Made by a program: the position numbers and the translations under genes | NCBI GenBank assembly: GCA_029167045.1 | Contig: JARFPK010000021.1 | Coordinates: 1 to 39,362 of the forward strand | Length of the DNA stretch: 39,362 nucleotides | Direction: 5' to 3' | Origin: Candidatus Methanocrinis natronophilus | GTDB taxonomy: Archaea > Halobacteriota > Methanosarcinia > Methanotrichales > Methanotrichaceae | The notes under the pieces: generated by a model | The model's database searches: none | Told to the model about the DNA's origin: nothing | What the model saw: only the letters and a program-made list of their open reading frames with translations | Part shown: positions 23,270 through 33,379 of the stretch, in pieces | How positions within the stretch are numbered: the first letter of the stretch is position 1 | Layout: each line of letters opens with the position of its first letter

Positions 23270-24109
23270 ATGATCGGTGGCGGCGAGACGTCCATCTTGA
23301 TACCGTCCTCCACAACGATGGAGTCGGCGGATGAGAGAATACGCACCCTGAAGGTGGGACAGATCGCCAGAGCAGCTGCGGTATTTCGGGTGGACCGGAT
23401 CGTCATATATCGCGACGATGAATTCGACGACTCCCGGTTCATATCCCGGGTCCTGCAGTACGCAGAGACGCCCCAGTACCTGAGAAAACGGCTCTTTCCC
23501 CGAGAGAGGGCCCTGAGGTACGTCGGGATCCTGCCGCCGCTGCGCACCCCTCATCATCCCAGAAGCTCAAAGGTTTCAACGCTCGAGGTCGGCGAGTTCA
23601 GAGTAGGTTTAGTAGTCGACGAAGTGGGATCTGACGACGGCGCATGGGTGGAAATAGGTGTTGAGCGCCCATTGCCCCTCAGGACCGAAAAGCGATTTCG
23701 GTTGGGGCAGCGCCTGAACGTCAGAGTCTTTTCGCTGAAACCCCTCGCCGCGGAGCCGGTAGACCGATCGGAGATACCTCACTACTGGGGCTACGAGACG
23801 GAGGTCATCCCGAACCTGGAAGAGCACGTCAGCTCGACGGAGAAGCAGGTCGTGGTTACTTCCAGGACGGGCAGGCCGGCCACCCCAGACCTCCTCGCGC
23901 AGGTGGTCCGCCAGGGCCGCAGCCGCGGTCTGGAGCTGGTCTACGGCTCGCCCGCACGCGGCGTTGATGCGTTCTTGAGCAGCGAAACGATGGAAGGATG
24001 TCTGTTGATTAACACCATACCGCATCAGGGAACCGAGACGGTGAGGCTCGAAGAGGCTATAGTTGCCACCCTCTCCCAGGTCAACCTGATGCGTTCACTG
24101 GAGGGCTAA
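23270..24109 (+). CDS. Putative SPOUT-class RNA methyltransferase
   Basis: 279 aa, the archaeal COG2106 family (related to RNA uridine/pseudouridine N-methyltransferases). It shows KVGQIARAAAVFRVDRIVIY near the start and a knotted SAM-binding C-terminal segment: KQVVVTSRTGRPATPDLL, LELVYGSPARGVDAFLSSET, GCLLINTIPHQGTETVRLEE. An OB-like inserted domain (about 105-190) precedes the last half. The gene leads the archaeal S10 operon in many methanogens, which suggests a ribosome- or rRNA-related role. Its stop overlaps the uL3 ATG (TAAATGG). Confidence 0.85.
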   Translation: MIGGGETSILIPSSTTMESADERIRTLKVGQIARAAAVFRVDRIVIYRDDEFDDSRFISRVLQYAETPQYLRKRLFPRERALRYVGILPPLRTPHHPRSSKVSTLEVGEFRVGLVVDEVGSDDGAWVEIGVERPLPLRTEKRFRLGQRLNVRVFSLKPLAAEPVDRSEIPHYWGYETEVIPNLEEHVSSTEKQVVVTSRTGRPATPDLLAQVVRQGRSRGLELVYGSPARGVDAFLSSETMEGCLLINTIPHQGTETVRLEEAIVATLSQVNLMRSLEG

Positions 24110-25117
24110 ATGGCAACCATACACCGACCAAGGCGAGGTTCGCTGGCCTTCAGCCCCCGAAAGCGGGCTAAGAGCCAGGTCCCCAGGACGAGATACTGGG
24201 CCGCTGGCGAGGAGAAAGCCAGAATGGACGGTTTTGCCGGGTACAAGGCCGGCATGACCCATCTCATAATGATCGACGACAAGCCCAACAGCCTCACGGG
24301 GGGGATGGAGATCAGCGTACCGGTCACCATCCTCGAGACGCCGCCCCTGGGGATAGCTGCCCTGAGGGTATACGAGAAGCACAACGGCGGGTTGAGGGCT
24401 GCAGGAGAGGCTTGGTCAGAGAAGCTGGACCCGTACCTTGCACGGTCGATAACAGTACCCAAGAACAAGAGGGGCGGATCTCTCGACGAGATCGGGTCCC
24501 GGATAGACGATATGGAAGAGCTCCGCTTGATAGCTTATACAAACCCCAAGCTTCTTACAGGGGTTCCCAAGAAGAACCCCGACCTGATGGAGATCCAGGT
24601 GAACGGAGGGAGCCTCCAGGAACAGTTCGATGTCGCCAGAAGCCTCATCGGATCCCAGGTCCCCATCTCCAGCGTCTTTGGCGTCGGATCGATCATCGAC
24701 GTCTCCGCCATCACCACGGGGAAGGGGACTCAGGGGGCTGTCAAGCGCTGGGGTATCCAACTGCAGAAGAGGAAACACTCCCGGGGCGGCAAACGCCGCC
24801 ACATAGGAAACCTCGGCCCCTGGCACCCCCACCACGTCCGGTGGACCGTCCCCCAGATGGGACAGATGGGCTACCACCAGAGGACGGAGTACAACAAGAG
24901 GATTCTCGCCATCGGATCCGACGGCGGCGAGATAACCCCCGAGGGAGGATTTCCAGGATATGGAATCGTCCGGGGAGAGTACGCCATAGTCAGCGGAAGC
25001 GTACCGGGCCCCAGCAAGAGGCTGGTCAGGATCAGAAACGCCGTAAGACCAAAGGACGCGGAAGCGAAGACGCCTCAGGTCCTATACGTCAGCAAAGAGT
25101 CAAAGCAGGGGTTGTGA
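24110..25117 (+). CDS. rpl3: Large-subunit ribosomal protein uL3
   Basis: 335 aa, [20 protein letters not shown]... It has the archaeal/eukaryal-length uL3 with [16 protein letters not shown], the [20 protein letters not shown] loop that reaches the peptidyl-transferase centre, [20 protein letters not shown], and [18 protein letters not shown]. It helps start assembly of the 50S subunit. Its TGA overlaps the uL4 ATG (ATGA). Confidence 0.97.
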   Translation: MATIHRPRRGSLAFSPRKRAKSQVPRTRYWAAGEEKARMDGFAGYKAGMTHLIMIDDKPNSLTGGMEISVPVTILETPPLGIAALRVYEKHNGGLRAAGEAWSEKLDPYLARSITVPKNKRGGSLDEIGSRIDDMEELRLIAYTNPKLLTGVPKKNPDLMEIQVNGGSLQEQFDVARSLIGSQVPISSVFGVGSIIDVSAITTGKGTQGAVKRWGIQLQKRKHSRGGKRRHIGNLGPWHPHHVRWTVPQMGQMGYHQRTEYNKRILAIGSDGGEITPEGGFPGYGIVRGEYAIVSGSVPGPSKRLVRIRNAVRPKDAEAKTPQVLYVSKESKQGL

Positions 25118-25878
25118 TGAAGGCTAAGGTTATCGATCTATCTGGAAAGGAGGTCGGCGAGATGGAGCTTCCCGACGTCTTCAACGAGGAGTTCCGGCCA
25201 GACCTCATAAAGAGGGCGGTCCTCGCGGCCCAGGCCAACAGGCTCCAGCCCTACGGTCCCGGGAGCCTCTCGGGGCTGAAGACCTCTGCCGTCTCCTGGG
25301 GAACAGGTCGCGGTGTATCTCGAGTTCCGAGGATCGTAAACGGAAGGCGGGCCGCCCGGGTCCCCCAGGCGAAGGGCGGGAGGAGAGCCCACCCCCCCAA
25401 GCCCCAGGCTGATAGGACCGAGAAGGTCAACGCCAAAGAGCGGAAGAAGGCGATCCGGTCGGCGATAGCCGCCACCGCGAACCGCGACCTCGTGAGGGCC
25501 CGCGGCCACATATTCACCGGGGAGCCGATCGTCGTCGCCAAAGACGACCTGGAGACGGTCGAGAAGACGGTGGAGGTTCGAAAGTTCCTCGAATCCTGCG
25601 GCCTCTGGGACGATGTCCTGAGGGCGAAGAGCGGCAGAACGATCCGGGCGGGTCGGGGAAAGATGCGAGGGAGGAAGTACAAGCATCCCAAGAGCCTCCT
25701 GATAGTGGCGGGGAAGGACTGTAGCCTCATCAGAGCCTCCAGGAACCTCTCGGGGGTCGACACCACCACCGTAGATAGGCTGAACGCGGAGCTTCTGGCC
25801 CCAGGAACCCATGCCGGAAGGCTCACCGTCTGGACCGAATCCTCTCTGAAATGGCTGGGTGAGACCTATGGTCATTAA
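25117..25878 (+). CDS. rpl4: Large-subunit ribosomal protein uL4
   Basis: 253 aa from ATG 25117, [20 protein letters not shown]... The Arg/Gly-rich loop [20 protein letters not shown], which lines the exit tunnel, is present, as is the conserved [15 protein letters not shown] region. Overlaps uL3 (ATGA) at its start and uL23 at its end. Confidence 0.96.
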   Translation: MKAKVIDLSGKEVGEMELPDVFNEEFRPDLIKRAVLAAQANRLQPYGPGSLSGLKTSAVSWGTGRGVSRVPRIVNGRRAARVPQAKGGRRAHPPKPQADRTEKVNAKERKKAIRSAIAATANRDLVRARGHIFTGEPIVVAKDDLETVEKTVEVRKFLESCGLWDDVLRAKSGRTIRAGRGKMRGRKYKHPKSLLIVAGKDCSLIRASRNLSGVDTTTVDRLNAELLAPGTHAGRLTVWTESSLKWLGETYGH

Positions 25879-26116
25879 GAGTCCTTTCATCACGGAGAAG
25901 GTCACGAACATGATCGACTCCGACAACACCATGGAGTTTCTGGTGGACATAAGAGCCAGCAAGAAAGAGATCAAAAGGGAGCTGGAAGAGATCTACAACG
26001 TCGAGGTGGTCTCGATCAGGACGATGATCACCCCCAAGGGCGGCAAGAAGGCGTCGGTGAAGCTCGCCGGAGAGGGAAGCGCCAACGAGCTGGCCACCAC
26101 CCTGGGGCTTCTGTGA
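25868..26116 (+). CDS. rpl23: Large-subunit ribosomal protein uL23
   Basis: 82 aa from ATG 25868, [20 protein letters not shown]... with the family's ending [20 protein letters not shown]. Sits at the exit-tunnel rim, where SRP and chaperones dock. A GTG at 25859 would add three residues, but ATG 25868 matches family N-termini. It overlaps the end of uL4 by 11 bp. Confidence 0.95.
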   Translation: MVIKSPFITEKVTNMIDSDNTMEFLVDIRASKKEIKRELEEIYNVEVVSIRTMITPKGGKKASVKLAGEGSANELATTLGLL

Positions 26117-26125
26117 GGTGAGGTT

Positions 26126-26839
26126 ATGGGGAAGAGAATTATACAACAGAACCGGGGTCGAGGAACCCCGACCTACAGGGCTCCCTCCCACAGGTTCAGG
26201 GCTGAGCTCAAACACGTCAAGTTGGACGCCGGCGAGACCGTCCGGGGGCTCGTCAAGGAGATACTCCACGATCCGGCCCGGTCGGCCCCCGTGGCCAAAG
26301 TGTTACTGGACAATGATGAGGAGAGGTACATCCTCGTCCCCGAGGGGGTCTACGTAGGCCAGGAGATAGCCTGCGGCGCCTCCGCCGAGATCAAGCCCGG
26401 CAACTCTCTACCTCTGGCGGAGATCCCCGAGGGGGTCCCCATCTGCAACATCGAATCAAACCCCAGGTCCGGAGGCCAGTTCGCACGGTCGAGCGGGGTT
26501 TACGGGATCCTGGTAGCCCACGACGTCGGCAAGACCGTCGTCCAGCTCCCCAGCGGCGAGATGAAGTGGCTCAACCCCCAGTGCATGGCGACGATAGGGG
26601 TCGTCGCCGGCGGGGGTAGGACCGACAAGCCCTTCGTAAAGGCCGGAAAGAAGTACCACAAGATGAAGTCCAGGGCCGGGAAGTACCCCAGGGTCAGGGG
26701 GGTCGCCATGAACGTGGTGGACCACCCCTTCGGAGGCGGCAATTGGCAGCATCCAGGAAGGCCCAAGACCGTCAGCAGGAACGCACCGCCCGGTCGTAAA
26801 GTCGGGTCGATAGCTGCCAGAAGGACCGGAAAGCGTTAA
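26126..26839 (+). CDS. rpl2: Large-subunit ribosomal protein uL2
   Basis: 237 aa, [20 protein letters not shown]... It has [20 protein letters not shown] and the C-terminal [20 protein letters not shown] loop, whose His residues lie near the peptidyl-transferase centre. A GGTGAGG ribosome-binding site precedes the ATG. Confidence 0.97.
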   Translation: MGKRIIQQNRGRGTPTYRAPSHRFRAELKHVKLDAGETVRGLVKEILHDPARSAPVAKVLLDNDEERYILVPEGVYVGQEIACGASAEIKPGNSLPLAEIPEGVPICNIESNPRSGGQFARSSGVYGILVAHDVGKTVVQLPSGEMKWLNPQCMATIGVVAGGGRTDKPFVKAGKKYHKMKSRAGKYPRVRGVAMNVVDHPFGGGNWQHPGRPKTVSRNAPPGRKVGSIAARRTGKR

Positions 26840-26851
26840 AGAGGGATCATT

Positions 26852-27262
26852 TTGGCGAGGAAATCAGGATCGAGGCTTCCGAAGAGGAAAGAGGAGTTCA
26901 CCTATCGCGGCCTCAAAGTCGAAGAGCTGAAGGAGCTGAGCCAGGAGGAGTTCTTGGGGCTTCTTCCAGCAAGACAGCGCAGAAGGCTGAAGAGGGGCCT
27001 GACCAAGGACCATCGAAGGCTCCTATCCAAGGTAAAGGCGAAGGACGTGGTGAGGACCCATCTTCGGGACATGATAGTCCTTCCCGAGATGGTGGGAAAG
27101 ACGATCGAGATATACAACGGCAAGGCCTTCAACCGGGTCGAGATCATCCCCGAGATGGTCGGCCATTACCTTGGTGAGTACTCCCTGACGAGGGGACGGG
27201 TCTCTCACGGCAGCGCCGGCGTAGGCGCCACCAGATCGAGCAAGTTCGTGCCGTTAAAGTGA
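26852..27262 (+). CDS. rps19: Small-subunit ribosomal protein uS19
   Basis: 136 aa from TTG 26852. The archaeal N-terminal extension ([20 protein letters not shown]) precedes the uS19 core: [60 protein letters not shown]. Binds 16S rRNA in the head of the 30S subunit. A GAGGGAT site precedes the start. Confidence 0.95.
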   Translation: MARKSGSRLPKRKEEFTYRGLKVEELKELSQEEFLGLLPARQRRRLKRGLTKDHRRLLSKVKAKDVVRTHLRDMIVLPEMVGKTIEIYNGKAFNRVEIIPEMVGHYLGEYSLTRGRVSHGSAGVGATRSSKFVPLK

Positions 27263-27272
27263 GGTGTGAATT

Positions 27273-27737
27273 TTGGGACGACTGAAATATTCCATCACCC
27301 CTGAGAAAAAGGAGAAGACGGCGAGGGCGATGGGCACGGAACATCACATCTCCCCCAAGCACGCTCTGGAGATCTGCAACGCCATCCGGGGGATGCGGAC
27401 CGAGACGGCGAAGGAGTACCTGGAAGAGGTTATAGCCCTGAAGAGGCCCGTCCCCTTCAAGCGGCACAACAAGAAGGTACCCCACAGGCGCGGCCTGGTC
27501 GGCTGGGACGCCGGCAGGTATCCCCAGAAGGCGGCGAGGGCGGTCTTGAGCGTCCTCGTCAACGCCACCAGCAACGCCGAGTACAGGGGGCTCGACCCCG
27601 AGGAGATGAAGATCGCCCACGTCTCCACCAAACAGGGGAGGACCCTGCGGGGCTGGATGCCGAGGGCGATGGGGAGAGCCACCCCCAAGGATACCCAGAC
27701 GGTATCGATAGAGATGATATTGACCGAGGTGAGCTGA
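27273..27737 (+). CDS. rpl22: Large-subunit ribosomal protein uL22
   Basis: 154 aa from TTG 27273, [20 protein letters not shown]..., with [20 protein letters not shown], the [20 protein letters not shown] loop reaching into the exit tunnel, and [20 protein letters not shown]. Preceded by GAGGTG. Confidence 0.96.
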   Translation: MGRLKYSITPEKKEKTARAMGTEHHISPKHALEICNAIRGMRTETAKEYLEEVIALKRPVPFKRHNKKVPHRRGLVGWDAGRYPQKAARAVLSVLVNATSNAEYRGLDPEEMKIAHVSTKQGRTLRGWMPRAMGRATPKDTQTVSIEMILTEVS

Positions 27738-27738
27738 C

Positions 27739-28626
27739 TTGGGAGTAGAGAAGAAATTTGTAGAGGACGGCTTCACCAAAGCCCTGGTCCACGAGTATCT
27801 CTCCAAGGAGCTCAGTCGGGCCGGCTATGGCGGCATGATGATGAACAGGACCCCCATGGGGATCCAGATCACCGTCTACGCGGAGAAGCCCGGGATGGTC
27901 ATAGGAAAGGGCGGCAAGCTGATAAGAAAGCTGACCCGCGACCTGGATCGTAACTTCAGGCTGGACAACCCCCAGATAGACGTCCAGGACGTCGGCAAGG
28001 CCGAGCTGAACGCCCAGGTGGTCGCCAGCAGGCTCGCCAACTCCCTGGAGAGGGGCTGGTATTTCAGAAAGGCAGGCCAGACCACCCTCCGGCGGGTCAT
28101 GGACAGCGGGGCCCTCGGCTGCGAGATCGTCCTCAGCGGCAAGCTGACAGGCCCGAGGTCTCGCGTCGAGAAGTTCCTCTCCGGCTACGTCAAGCACTCT
28201 GGGAAACCCTCCCAGGAGATCGTCGACCACGGATACGCCGTGGCGGTGAAGAAGCTGGGAACCATCGGTTGCCAGGTGAGGATCGTTCCTCCCGACGCCG
28301 TACCGCCAGACAGGTTCCGGGTAGTTCCCCGAGTCCAGGATACCGCCGAGGAGCTCCCCCCCGTCGAAGAGAAGAAGGACGAGCTGGAAGAGCTTCTGGA
28401 GGCTAAGATCGAGGGTCCCGTAGAGGAGATAGTCGTCGAGGATCTGGAGATCGAGATAGTCGGAGAGGCGCCGTCCGCCGAAGAGACGATCGCTGAAGCT
28501 CGGACCTTAGGGGAAGAACCGACCGAAGAGCCGATCGGCGCTGATGAGCAGGTCCAAACCGAGCCTACCGACGAAGAGGTCTCCGAGGAAGAGGTCTCCG
28601 AGGAAGAGCCAAAGAGGGAAGGGTGA
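27739..28626 (+). CDS. rps3: Small-subunit ribosomal protein uS3 with long acidic tail
   Basis: 295 aa from TTG 27739. The KH domain carries [20 protein letters not shown], followed by the uS3 C-terminal domain ending near [19 protein letters not shown]. The last 80 or so residues are a glutamate-rich extension with short repeats ([13 protein letters not shown]). uS3 lines the mRNA entry and helps unwind mRNA. An acidic tail is known in some archaeal uS3 proteins, notably haloarchaeal. Its role here is unknown. Confidence 0.95.
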   Translation: MGVEKKFVEDGFTKALVHEYLSKELSRAGYGGMMMNRTPMGIQITVYAEKPGMVIGKGGKLIRKLTRDLDRNFRLDNPQIDVQDVGKAELNAQVVASRLANSLERGWYFRKAGQTTLRRVMDSGALGCEIVLSGKLTGPRSRVEKFLSGYVKHSGKPSQEIVDHGYAVAVKKLGTIGCQVRIVPPDAVPPDRFRVVPRVQDTAEELPPVEEKKDELEELLEAKIEGPVEEIVVEDLEIEIVGEAPSAEETIAEARTLGEEPTEEPIGADEQVQTEPTDEEVSEEEVSEEEPKREG

Positions 28627-28645
28627 GCCGGGAGGGTGACCAACG

Positions 28646-28852
28646 ATGGCGATATTCAGGGTCGATGAACTCAGGAATATGAGCCCCGAGGAGCTGGGCG
28701 AAGAGCTGTTGAACCTCAAGAGCGAGCTGATCCGGGAGAGGGGGCTCGTCGTCTCAGGCGGCGCCCCGGAGAACCCCGGCAGGATAAAAGAGATTAAGAG
28801 GTCCATAGCCAGGATCAAGACCATACAGAAGGAGCGTGCAAGGGCGTTATGA
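28646..28852 (+). CDS. rpl29: Large-subunit ribosomal protein uL29
   Basis: 68 aa, [20 protein letters not shown]..., a two-helix hairpin, with [20 protein letters not shown] as the second helix. Docks at the exit tunnel next to uL23. GTG-type overlap with the RNase P gene: its TGA (28850-28852) overlaps ATG 28849. Confidence 0.94.
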   Translation: MAIFRVDELRNMSPEELGEELLNLKSELIRERGLVVSGGAPENPGRIKEIKRSIARIKTIQKERARAL

Positions 28853-29139
28853 TAACTCCTGAGAACCTGGTCAGACATGAGCTGATAGGCCTCTTGGTGG
28901 AGGTCGTGGAAGGCAGAAACCCCGCCTACGTGGGGATATCCGGCCGGGTCGTCGATGAAACCAGAAATACATTTCTGATCGAGACCGGGAGTGGGGATAA
29001 ACGCGTTCCCAAGTCCTCCAACCGCTTCCTTTTCACCCTGTCCCAGGGCCTGAAGGTGAAGGCAGAGGGCTCAGTTTTAGTCTCACAACCCGAAAACAGG
29101 ATAAACAAAAAAATACGGAGATCGAGGTGGAAATTATGA
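28849..29139 (+). CDS. rnp1: RNase P protein component 1 (p29)
   Basis: 96 aa, the archaeal homologue of eukaryal Pop4/Rpp29. An Sm-like barrel contains [40 protein letters not shown] and [13 protein letters not shown]. Binds RNase P RNA with p21 and supports tRNA 5'-end cleavage. It sits in its usual place between uL29 and uS17. No SUI1/eIF1-like gene lies beside it, unlike in some euryarchaea. Confidence 0.94.
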   Translation: MITPENLVRHELIGLLVEVVEGRNPAYVGISGRVVDETRNTFLIETGSGDKRVPKSSNRFLFTLSQGLKVKAEGSVLVSQPENRINKKIRRSRWKL

Positions 29140-29456
29140 GGGATGTCGGACTGGGCGTCAAGTCACCTGATGAGGCCTGTGACGATCCAAAATGTCCCTT
29201 TCATGGAGAGCTATCCGTTCGCGGTCAGGTCTTCGACGGAAAGGTGGTCAGCGACAAGATGACCGATACCGTGGTCGTCCTCCGCGAGTTTGAAAAGAAG
29301 ATCGCAAAGTACGAGAGGTATGAGAAGAGGCGGTCGAAGCTTCACGCCCACAACCCCCCCTGCCTGAAGGCGAAGGTGGGTGACATGGTCAAGGTGGCGG
29401 AGTGCAGACCCCTCAGCAAGACCAAATCCTTCGTCGTGGTGGAGGTCATGGGATGA
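29136..29456 (+). CDS. rps17: Small-subunit ribosomal protein uS17
   Basis: 106 aa from ATG 29136 (ATGA overlap with the RNase P gene; GAGGTGG just upstream). N-terminal extension with [19 protein letters not shown], two Cys and a His that may bind metal, then the OB fold [20 protein letters not shown] and [20 protein letters not shown]. Binds 16S rRNA of the 30S body. Confidence 0.95.
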   Translation: MRDVGLGVKSPDEACDDPKCPFHGELSVRGQVFDGKVVSDKMTDTVVVLREFEKKIAKYERYEKRRSKLHAHNPPCLKAKVGDMVKVAECRPLSKTKSFVVVEVMG

Positions 29457-29851
29457 AGGGGCTCAAGGCCAATATGGGAAGGCCGATCAACGCCGGGGCC
29501 CGCCTGGAATGCGTCGACAACACCGGGGCGAGGATGCTGGAGGTCATATCGGTCAAGAGGTACCGGGGTGTAAAAAACAGGATGCCCTGTGCTGGAATAG
29601 GGGATATGATCGTGGTATCGGTCAAGAAGGGGTCTCCCGAGATGAGAAAGCAGATCATGACCGCAGTGATCGTCCGCCAGAAAAAGGAGTTTCGCAGGCC
29701 CGACGGTATGAGGGTCAAGTTCGAGGACAACGCGGCGGTCATCACCGACCTAGCCGGGATCCCCAAGGGATCTGAGATAAAGGGGCCGGTGGCCAGAGAA
29801 GTGGCTGAGAGGTACGGAAAGATCGCCTCGGCCGCGTCGATAATAGTGTGA
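29453..29851 (+). CDS. rpl14: Large-subunit ribosomal protein uL14
   Basis: 132 aa from ATG 29453 (ATGA overlap with uS17), [20 protein letters not shown]... with [20 protein letters not shown], and [20 protein letters not shown]. Forms part of the interface with the small subunit. An upstream in-frame ATG at 29402 lies inside uS17 and is rejected. Confidence 0.97.
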   Translation: MKGLKANMGRPINAGARLECVDNTGARMLEVISVKRYRGVKNRMPCAGIGDMIVVSVKKGSPEMRKQIMTAVIVRQKKEFRRPDGMRVKFEDNAAVITDLAGIPKGSEIKGPVAREVAERYGKIASAASIIV

Positions 29852-29856
29852 TAGCC

Positions 29857-30207
29857 ATGAAGAGCAAACAGCCACGCAAACAGAGGAAAGAGAGGTTCTC
29901 CGCGCCCCTTCATAAGCTGCAGAAGTACGTCCGCGCCCCCCTGTCCAAGGATCTCCGGGAGGAGATGAAGGCCAGAAGCGCCCAGGTCAAGCAGGGCGAT
30001 ACCGTCAAGATGATGCGCGGCGACCACGCGGGGACCGAGGGAGAAGTCCAGAAGGTGGACCTCAAGAGAGGCACCATCCACGTCGCGGGAGTCAGCGTAT
30101 TCCGGGCCGACGGGACGGAGGTGCCCAGGTCGGTCCAGCCCTCCAACGTCGTCATCACCAAGATGGAGATGGACGACGAAGAAAGGAAGAAGATCTTTTC
30201 CAGGTGA
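29857..30207 (+). CDS. rpl24: Large-subunit ribosomal protein uL24
   Basis: 116 aa from ATG 29857, [20 protein letters not shown]... with the KOW motif [23 protein letters not shown] 29848 would give 119 aa (overlapping the uL14 stop); the ATG matches family N-termini better. Initiates folding of 23S rRNA. Confidence 0.95.
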   Translation: MKSKQPRKQRKERFSAPLHKLQKYVRAPLSKDLREEMKARSAQVKQGDTVKMMRGDHAGTEGEVQKVDLKRGTIHVAGVSVFRADGTEVPRSVQPSNVVITKMEMDDEERKKIFSR

Positions 30208-30212
30208 TTTAG

Positions 30213-30917
30213 GTGAGCGGATATCAGAAGAGGGTTGCAAGCCCCAGAAGCTGGCCGGTCGCAAGGAAGACCCACACCTGGGTGGCCAAGAGCAAACCCG
30301 GCCCCCACTCCGCGTCGGGGAGCATCCCCCTGGTGGTGGTGGTCAGGGATCTTCTCGGGCTCGTCGACAACTCAAGGGAGGCTAAGCGCGTCCTCCACGA
30401 GGGCGGGGTTCTCGTCGATGGAAGGGCGAGAAAGGAGATCAAGTTCCCCGTTGGCATATTCGACGTAATAGCCGTTCCGGCTCTCGACAAGAAGTACAGG
30501 CTCCTTACGGACGCCAAAGGCAGGTTCAAGCTCCACGAGCTGGAGAAGGGCGAAGCCCGGAAGCTCTGTAGGATCGAGGATAAGACCGTCCTCAAGGGCG
30601 GCAAGATCCAGCTGAACCTCAACGACGGGACGAACATCCTCGCGGAAGGGGATTACAGGACGGGAAGCTCGTTGATCCTGTCGATACCCGATAGGGAGAT
30701 CGCCGACGTCATCGAGTTCAAAGAGGGGAACCTCGCCATGGTCATAGGCGGGACCCACTCCGGAGAGATCGGGACGATCAAGGTGATCGAGGTCGTCAAA
30801 AGCTCCCGGCCGAATAGAGTGATCATCTCCGGGAAGAAGGAGTTCGAAACGACCGTAGATCACGTCTTCATGATAGGCAGAGATAAGCCCGCCATCAAGC
30901 TGGGGGCCACGATATGA
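30213..30917 (+). CDS. rps4e: Small-subunit ribosomal protein eS4
   Basis: 234 aa from GTG 30213, [20 protein letters not shown]... An S4-like RNA-binding motif ([20 protein letters not shown]) and C-terminal KOW segment ([20 protein letters not shown]) are present. Archaeal/eukaryal-specific, on the 30S body. Its stop overlaps uL5. Confidence 0.95.
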   Translation: MSGYQKRVASPRSWPVARKTHTWVAKSKPGPHSASGSIPLVVVVRDLLGLVDNSREAKRVLHEGGVLVDGRARKEIKFPVGIFDVIAVPALDKKYRLLTDAKGRFKLHELEKGEARKLCRIEDKTVLKGGKIQLNLNDGTNILAEGDYRTGSSLILSIPDREIADVIEFKEGNLAMVIGGTHSGEIGTIKVIEVVKSSRPNRVIISGKKEFETTVDHVFMIGRDKPAIKLGATI

Positions 30918-31429
30918 ACGGCATGTTGGAGCCCCGGGTCGATAAGGTGACGGTCCACATAGGTACCGGCGAAAGCGGCCAGAGGCTCGTAAACGCCGAG
31001 ACTATCCTCGGCGCCATAACGAGCGGTGTCCCCGTCAGATCCGTCGCCAAGAAGACCCTACCGGGATTCGGGATAAAGAAGAACGAGCCGATAGGCTGCA
31101 GGCTGACCCTCCGGGGCGAGAGGGCGGAGGAGTTCCTCCGGATCGCCCTGGAAGTAGCGGGGGGGGTCCTCAGGAGAGGCCAGTTCGACGACACCGGCAA
31201 CTTCTCCTTCGGAGTAGAGGAGCACACCGACTTTCCAGGCATGAAGTACGATCCCGACATCGGGATCTTCGGCATGGACGTCTCGGTGGCTCTGAAGCGG
31301 CCCGGATACAGGGTCGCTCGAAGGCGCATCGCAAGATCGAAGATCGCTTCCAAGCACAGGCTCACCCGGGATGAGGCCGTGGAATACGTCAAAAATAAAT
31401 ATGGTGTAGACGTGGTGGAGGCGGCATGA
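30914..31429 (+). CDS. rpl5: Large-subunit ribosomal protein uL5
   Basis: 171 aa, [20 protein letters not shown]... with [20 protein letters not shown] and [20 protein letters not shown]. Contacts 5S rRNA and the P-site tRNA in the central protuberance. Overlaps eS4 upstream and uS14 downstream by ATGA. Confidence 0.96.
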   Translation: MNGMLEPRVDKVTVHIGTGESGQRLVNAETILGAITSGVPVRSVAKKTLPGFGIKKNEPIGCRLTLRGERAEEFLRIALEVAGGVLRRGQFDDTGNFSFGVEEHTDFPGMKYDPDIGIFGMDVSVALKRPGYRVARRRIARSKIASKHRLTRDEAVEYVKNKYGVDVVEAA

Positions 31430-31578
31430 AGACCGAAACCAAGAGCTTCGGCCGAGGCGCTAACAGCTGCAAACGGTGCGGCAGAAAGCCGGGGCTCATC
31501 AGAAAATATGGAATCTATCTCTGCAGGCAGTGTTTTAGAGAGATCGCCCCAGAGATGGGTTTTGAGAAGTACTCGTAG
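31426..31578 (+). CDS. rps14: Small-subunit ribosomal protein uS14, zinc-binding
   Basis: 50 aa, [20 protein letters not shown]... ending [10 protein letters not shown]. Four cysteines in CKRC and CRQC (Cys15, Cys18, Cys33, Cys36) form the zinc finger of the archaeal/eukaryal form. ATGA overlap with uL5. Binds the head of the 30S subunit. Confidence 0.95.
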   Translation: MKTETKSFGRGANSCKRCGRKPGLIRKYGIYLCRQCFREIAPEMGFEKYS

Positions 31579-31588
31579 GTGATGACTA

Positions 31589-31981
31589 ATGGTACTGTTA
31601 GATCCGCTTGCCGATGCCATGTCCATCATAAAGAACGCTGAGGATGTCGGCAAAGGGGAATGCATCATCCAGCCCGCCTCCAAGCTCATCGGCAACACCC
31701 TAAAGGTGATGGGAGACCTCGGATACATAGGTGAGTTCGAGTTCGTAGACGACGGCAAGTCCGGGATGTTCAAAGTAGACTTGCGCGGAAAGATAAATAA
31801 GTGTGGCGTGATCAAGCCCCGATTCTCCACCCAGGTCTCCGACCTGGAGAAGTGGGAGAAGAGGTTTCTCCCCTCCCGGAACTTCGGGGCTCTCATCATG
31901 AGCACGAGCCAGGGAGTAATATCTCACGTCGAAGCCAGGGAACGGGGTATAGGTGGCCAGCTTCTGGCTTACGTTTATTAG
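31589..31981 (+). CDS. rps8: Small-subunit ribosomal protein uS8
   Basis: 130 aa, [20 protein letters not shown]... with the ending [20 protein letters not shown] and [11 protein letters not shown]. Binds helix 21 of 16S rRNA and organises the central domain. A gtgatg run precedes the ATG. Confidence 0.96.
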   Translation: MVLLDPLADAMSIIKNAEDVGKGECIIQPASKLIGNTLKVMGDLGYIGEFEFVDDGKSGMFKVDLRGKINKCGVIKPRFSTQVSDLEKWEKRFLPSRNFGALIMSTSQGVISHVEARERGIGGQLLAYVY

Positions 31982-31990
31982 GTGGTGGAG

Positions 31991-32524
31991 ATGGGAAAGG
32001 AGTTGGCACGACATATAGAGGTTCCTGAGGGCGTCGAGGTGGAGATCAGCGACGACTTCACGGTGACGGTCGCCGGCCCCCTGGGGACGGTCTCAAGACG
32101 CCTCTGGCACCCCGGCATAGAGATCAAAAGAGTCGAATCCGGCCTGGTGGTGGACTGCGATGTCGCCAGGAAGCGGCACAGGTCCATGGTGGGGACTCTC
32201 GCAGCCCACCTGAAGAACATGATCACGGGGGTGACCGACGGCTTCGAGTACAGGATGAAGGCTGTCTACTCTCACTTTCCGATACAGCTGAAGGCCACCG
32301 GCAAGGAGGTCCTCATCAGCAACTTCCTCGGGGAGAGGAAGCCCCGGTCCGCCAAGATCATGGGCGCCTCCAAGGTGGAGCTGAAAGGCGACACCCTGAT
32401 TGTCACAGGTATCGATAAAGAGAGCGTCGGTCAGACGATGGCCAACATCGAACAGGCGACCAAGGTCAGAGGGTTCGACATCAGAGTATTCCAAGACGGG
32501 ATATATCTGGTGGAGAAGAGGTGA
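31991..32524 (+). CDS. rpl6: Large-subunit ribosomal protein uL6
   Basis: 177 aa from ATG 31991, MGKELARHIEVPEGVEVEIS... with duplicated beta domains and GTLAAHLKNMITGVTDGFEY. GGTGGTGGAG upstream acts as the ribosome-binding site; the GTG codons within it (31982) are rejected as the start. Near the sarcin-ricin loop. Confidence 0.95.
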   Translation: MGKELARHIEVPEGVEVEISDDFTVTVAGPLGTVSRRLWHPGIEIKRVESGLVVDCDVARKRHRSMVGTLAAHLKNMITGVTDGFEYRMKAVYSHFPIQLKATGKEVLISNFLGERKPRSAKIMGASKVELKGDTLIVTGIDKESVGQTMANIEQATKVRGFDIRVFQDGIYLVEKR

Positions 32525-32916
32525 CGGAGTTGACTTCCGAGACAGAGAGGTTGATGAAAGTTCGGGCGAGGCAGAAGAAGAAGAAGCCCGAGTTCAACCG
32601 TTGCGATTCACATAAAAAGAAGAAGCTCTCTCCCAGCTGGAGAAGGCCTCGGGGCCTCCACAACAAGCTCAGAAGGCATATCGCCGCCAAGGGGAAGGTG
32701 GTCAAGGCCGGCTTCGGCAGCCCTCGAGACGTCAAGGGATATCACCCCTGCGGTATGAGAGAGGTCCTGGTGAAGAATCCCGATGACCTCCTGGAGGCCG
32801 AAGGCTGCGCCGTCAGGATAGCAGGAACCGTAGGGATGAAGAAGAGAGACGAGATCGAGGCCCGCGCCCGAGAGATGAACCTGAAGGTACTGAACCCCAC
32901 ATCGGGAGGGGACTGA
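32521..32916 (+). CDS. rpl32e: Large-subunit ribosomal protein eL32
   Basis: 131 aa from GTG 32521 (GTGA overlap with the uL6 stop), MTELTSETERLMKVRARQKK... with the basic core FNRCDSHKKKKLSPSWRRPR and RRHIAAKGKVVKAGFGSPRD. Archaeal/eukaryal-specific 50S protein. Confidence 0.94.
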   Translation: MTELTSETERLMKVRARQKKKKPEFNRCDSHKKKKLSPSWRRPRGLHNKLRRHIAAKGKVVKAGFGSPRDVKGYHPCGMREVLVKNPDDLLEAEGCAVRIAGTVGMKKRDEIEARAREMNLKVLNPTSGGD

Positions 32917-32917
32917 G

Positions 32918-33379
32918 TTGCCGGACTTTTCGACCCAGAAGAGGCTTGCGGCATCAGTCCTCGATGCGGGGGAGAGCAGGATCTGGATCAACCCCGACCC
33001 AGAGGTAGCAGGCGACATAGCCGACGCCATCACAAGAGAGGACATCAGATCTCAGATCGAGGCGGGGAACATCAAGGCCAAGCCGAAGAAGGGGAACAGC
33101 CGCGCTAGATACAGGGCGCGGGCAGCCAAGAGGGCTTACGGCCACCAGAAAGGCCATGGGAGGAGGAAGGGGGCGAAGGGAGCCAGATCTCCGAGGAAGG
33201 AGATGTGGATGACCAAGATCCGGGCCCTCCGCAGGAGGCTGAGGGAGCTTCGGGAAGGGGACGAGATCGACCGTCAGACCTACAGGATGCTCTACCGGAA
33301 GGCCAAGGGCGGCGAGTATCGGAGCACAGCCCACCTCAACGCGTACATCAAGGCAAAAGCTCTAAAGAGGAGTGACTGA
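32918..33379 (+). CDS. rpl19e: Large-subunit ribosomal protein eL19
   Basis: 153 aa from TTG 32918, MPDFSTQKRLAASVLDAGES... with the basic segment RYRARAAKRAYGHQKGHGRR and MTKIRALRRRLRELREGDEI. Archaeal/eukaryal-specific, forming an intersubunit bridge. Overlaps uL18 by one base (TGATG). Confidence 0.95.
   Translation: MPDFSTQKRLAASVLDAGESRIWINPDPEVAGDIADAITREDIRSQIEAGNIKAKPKKGNSRARYRARAAKRAYGHQKGHGRRKGAKGARSPRKEMWMTKIRALRRRLRELREGDEIDRQTYRMLYRKAKGGEYRSTAHLNAYIKAKALKRSD

Noticed and set aside
24412-25878. A 488-aa frame spanning uL3 and uL4
   Set aside because: Its first part is an out-of-frame reading of uL3; only the portion from 25117 (uL4) is a protein.
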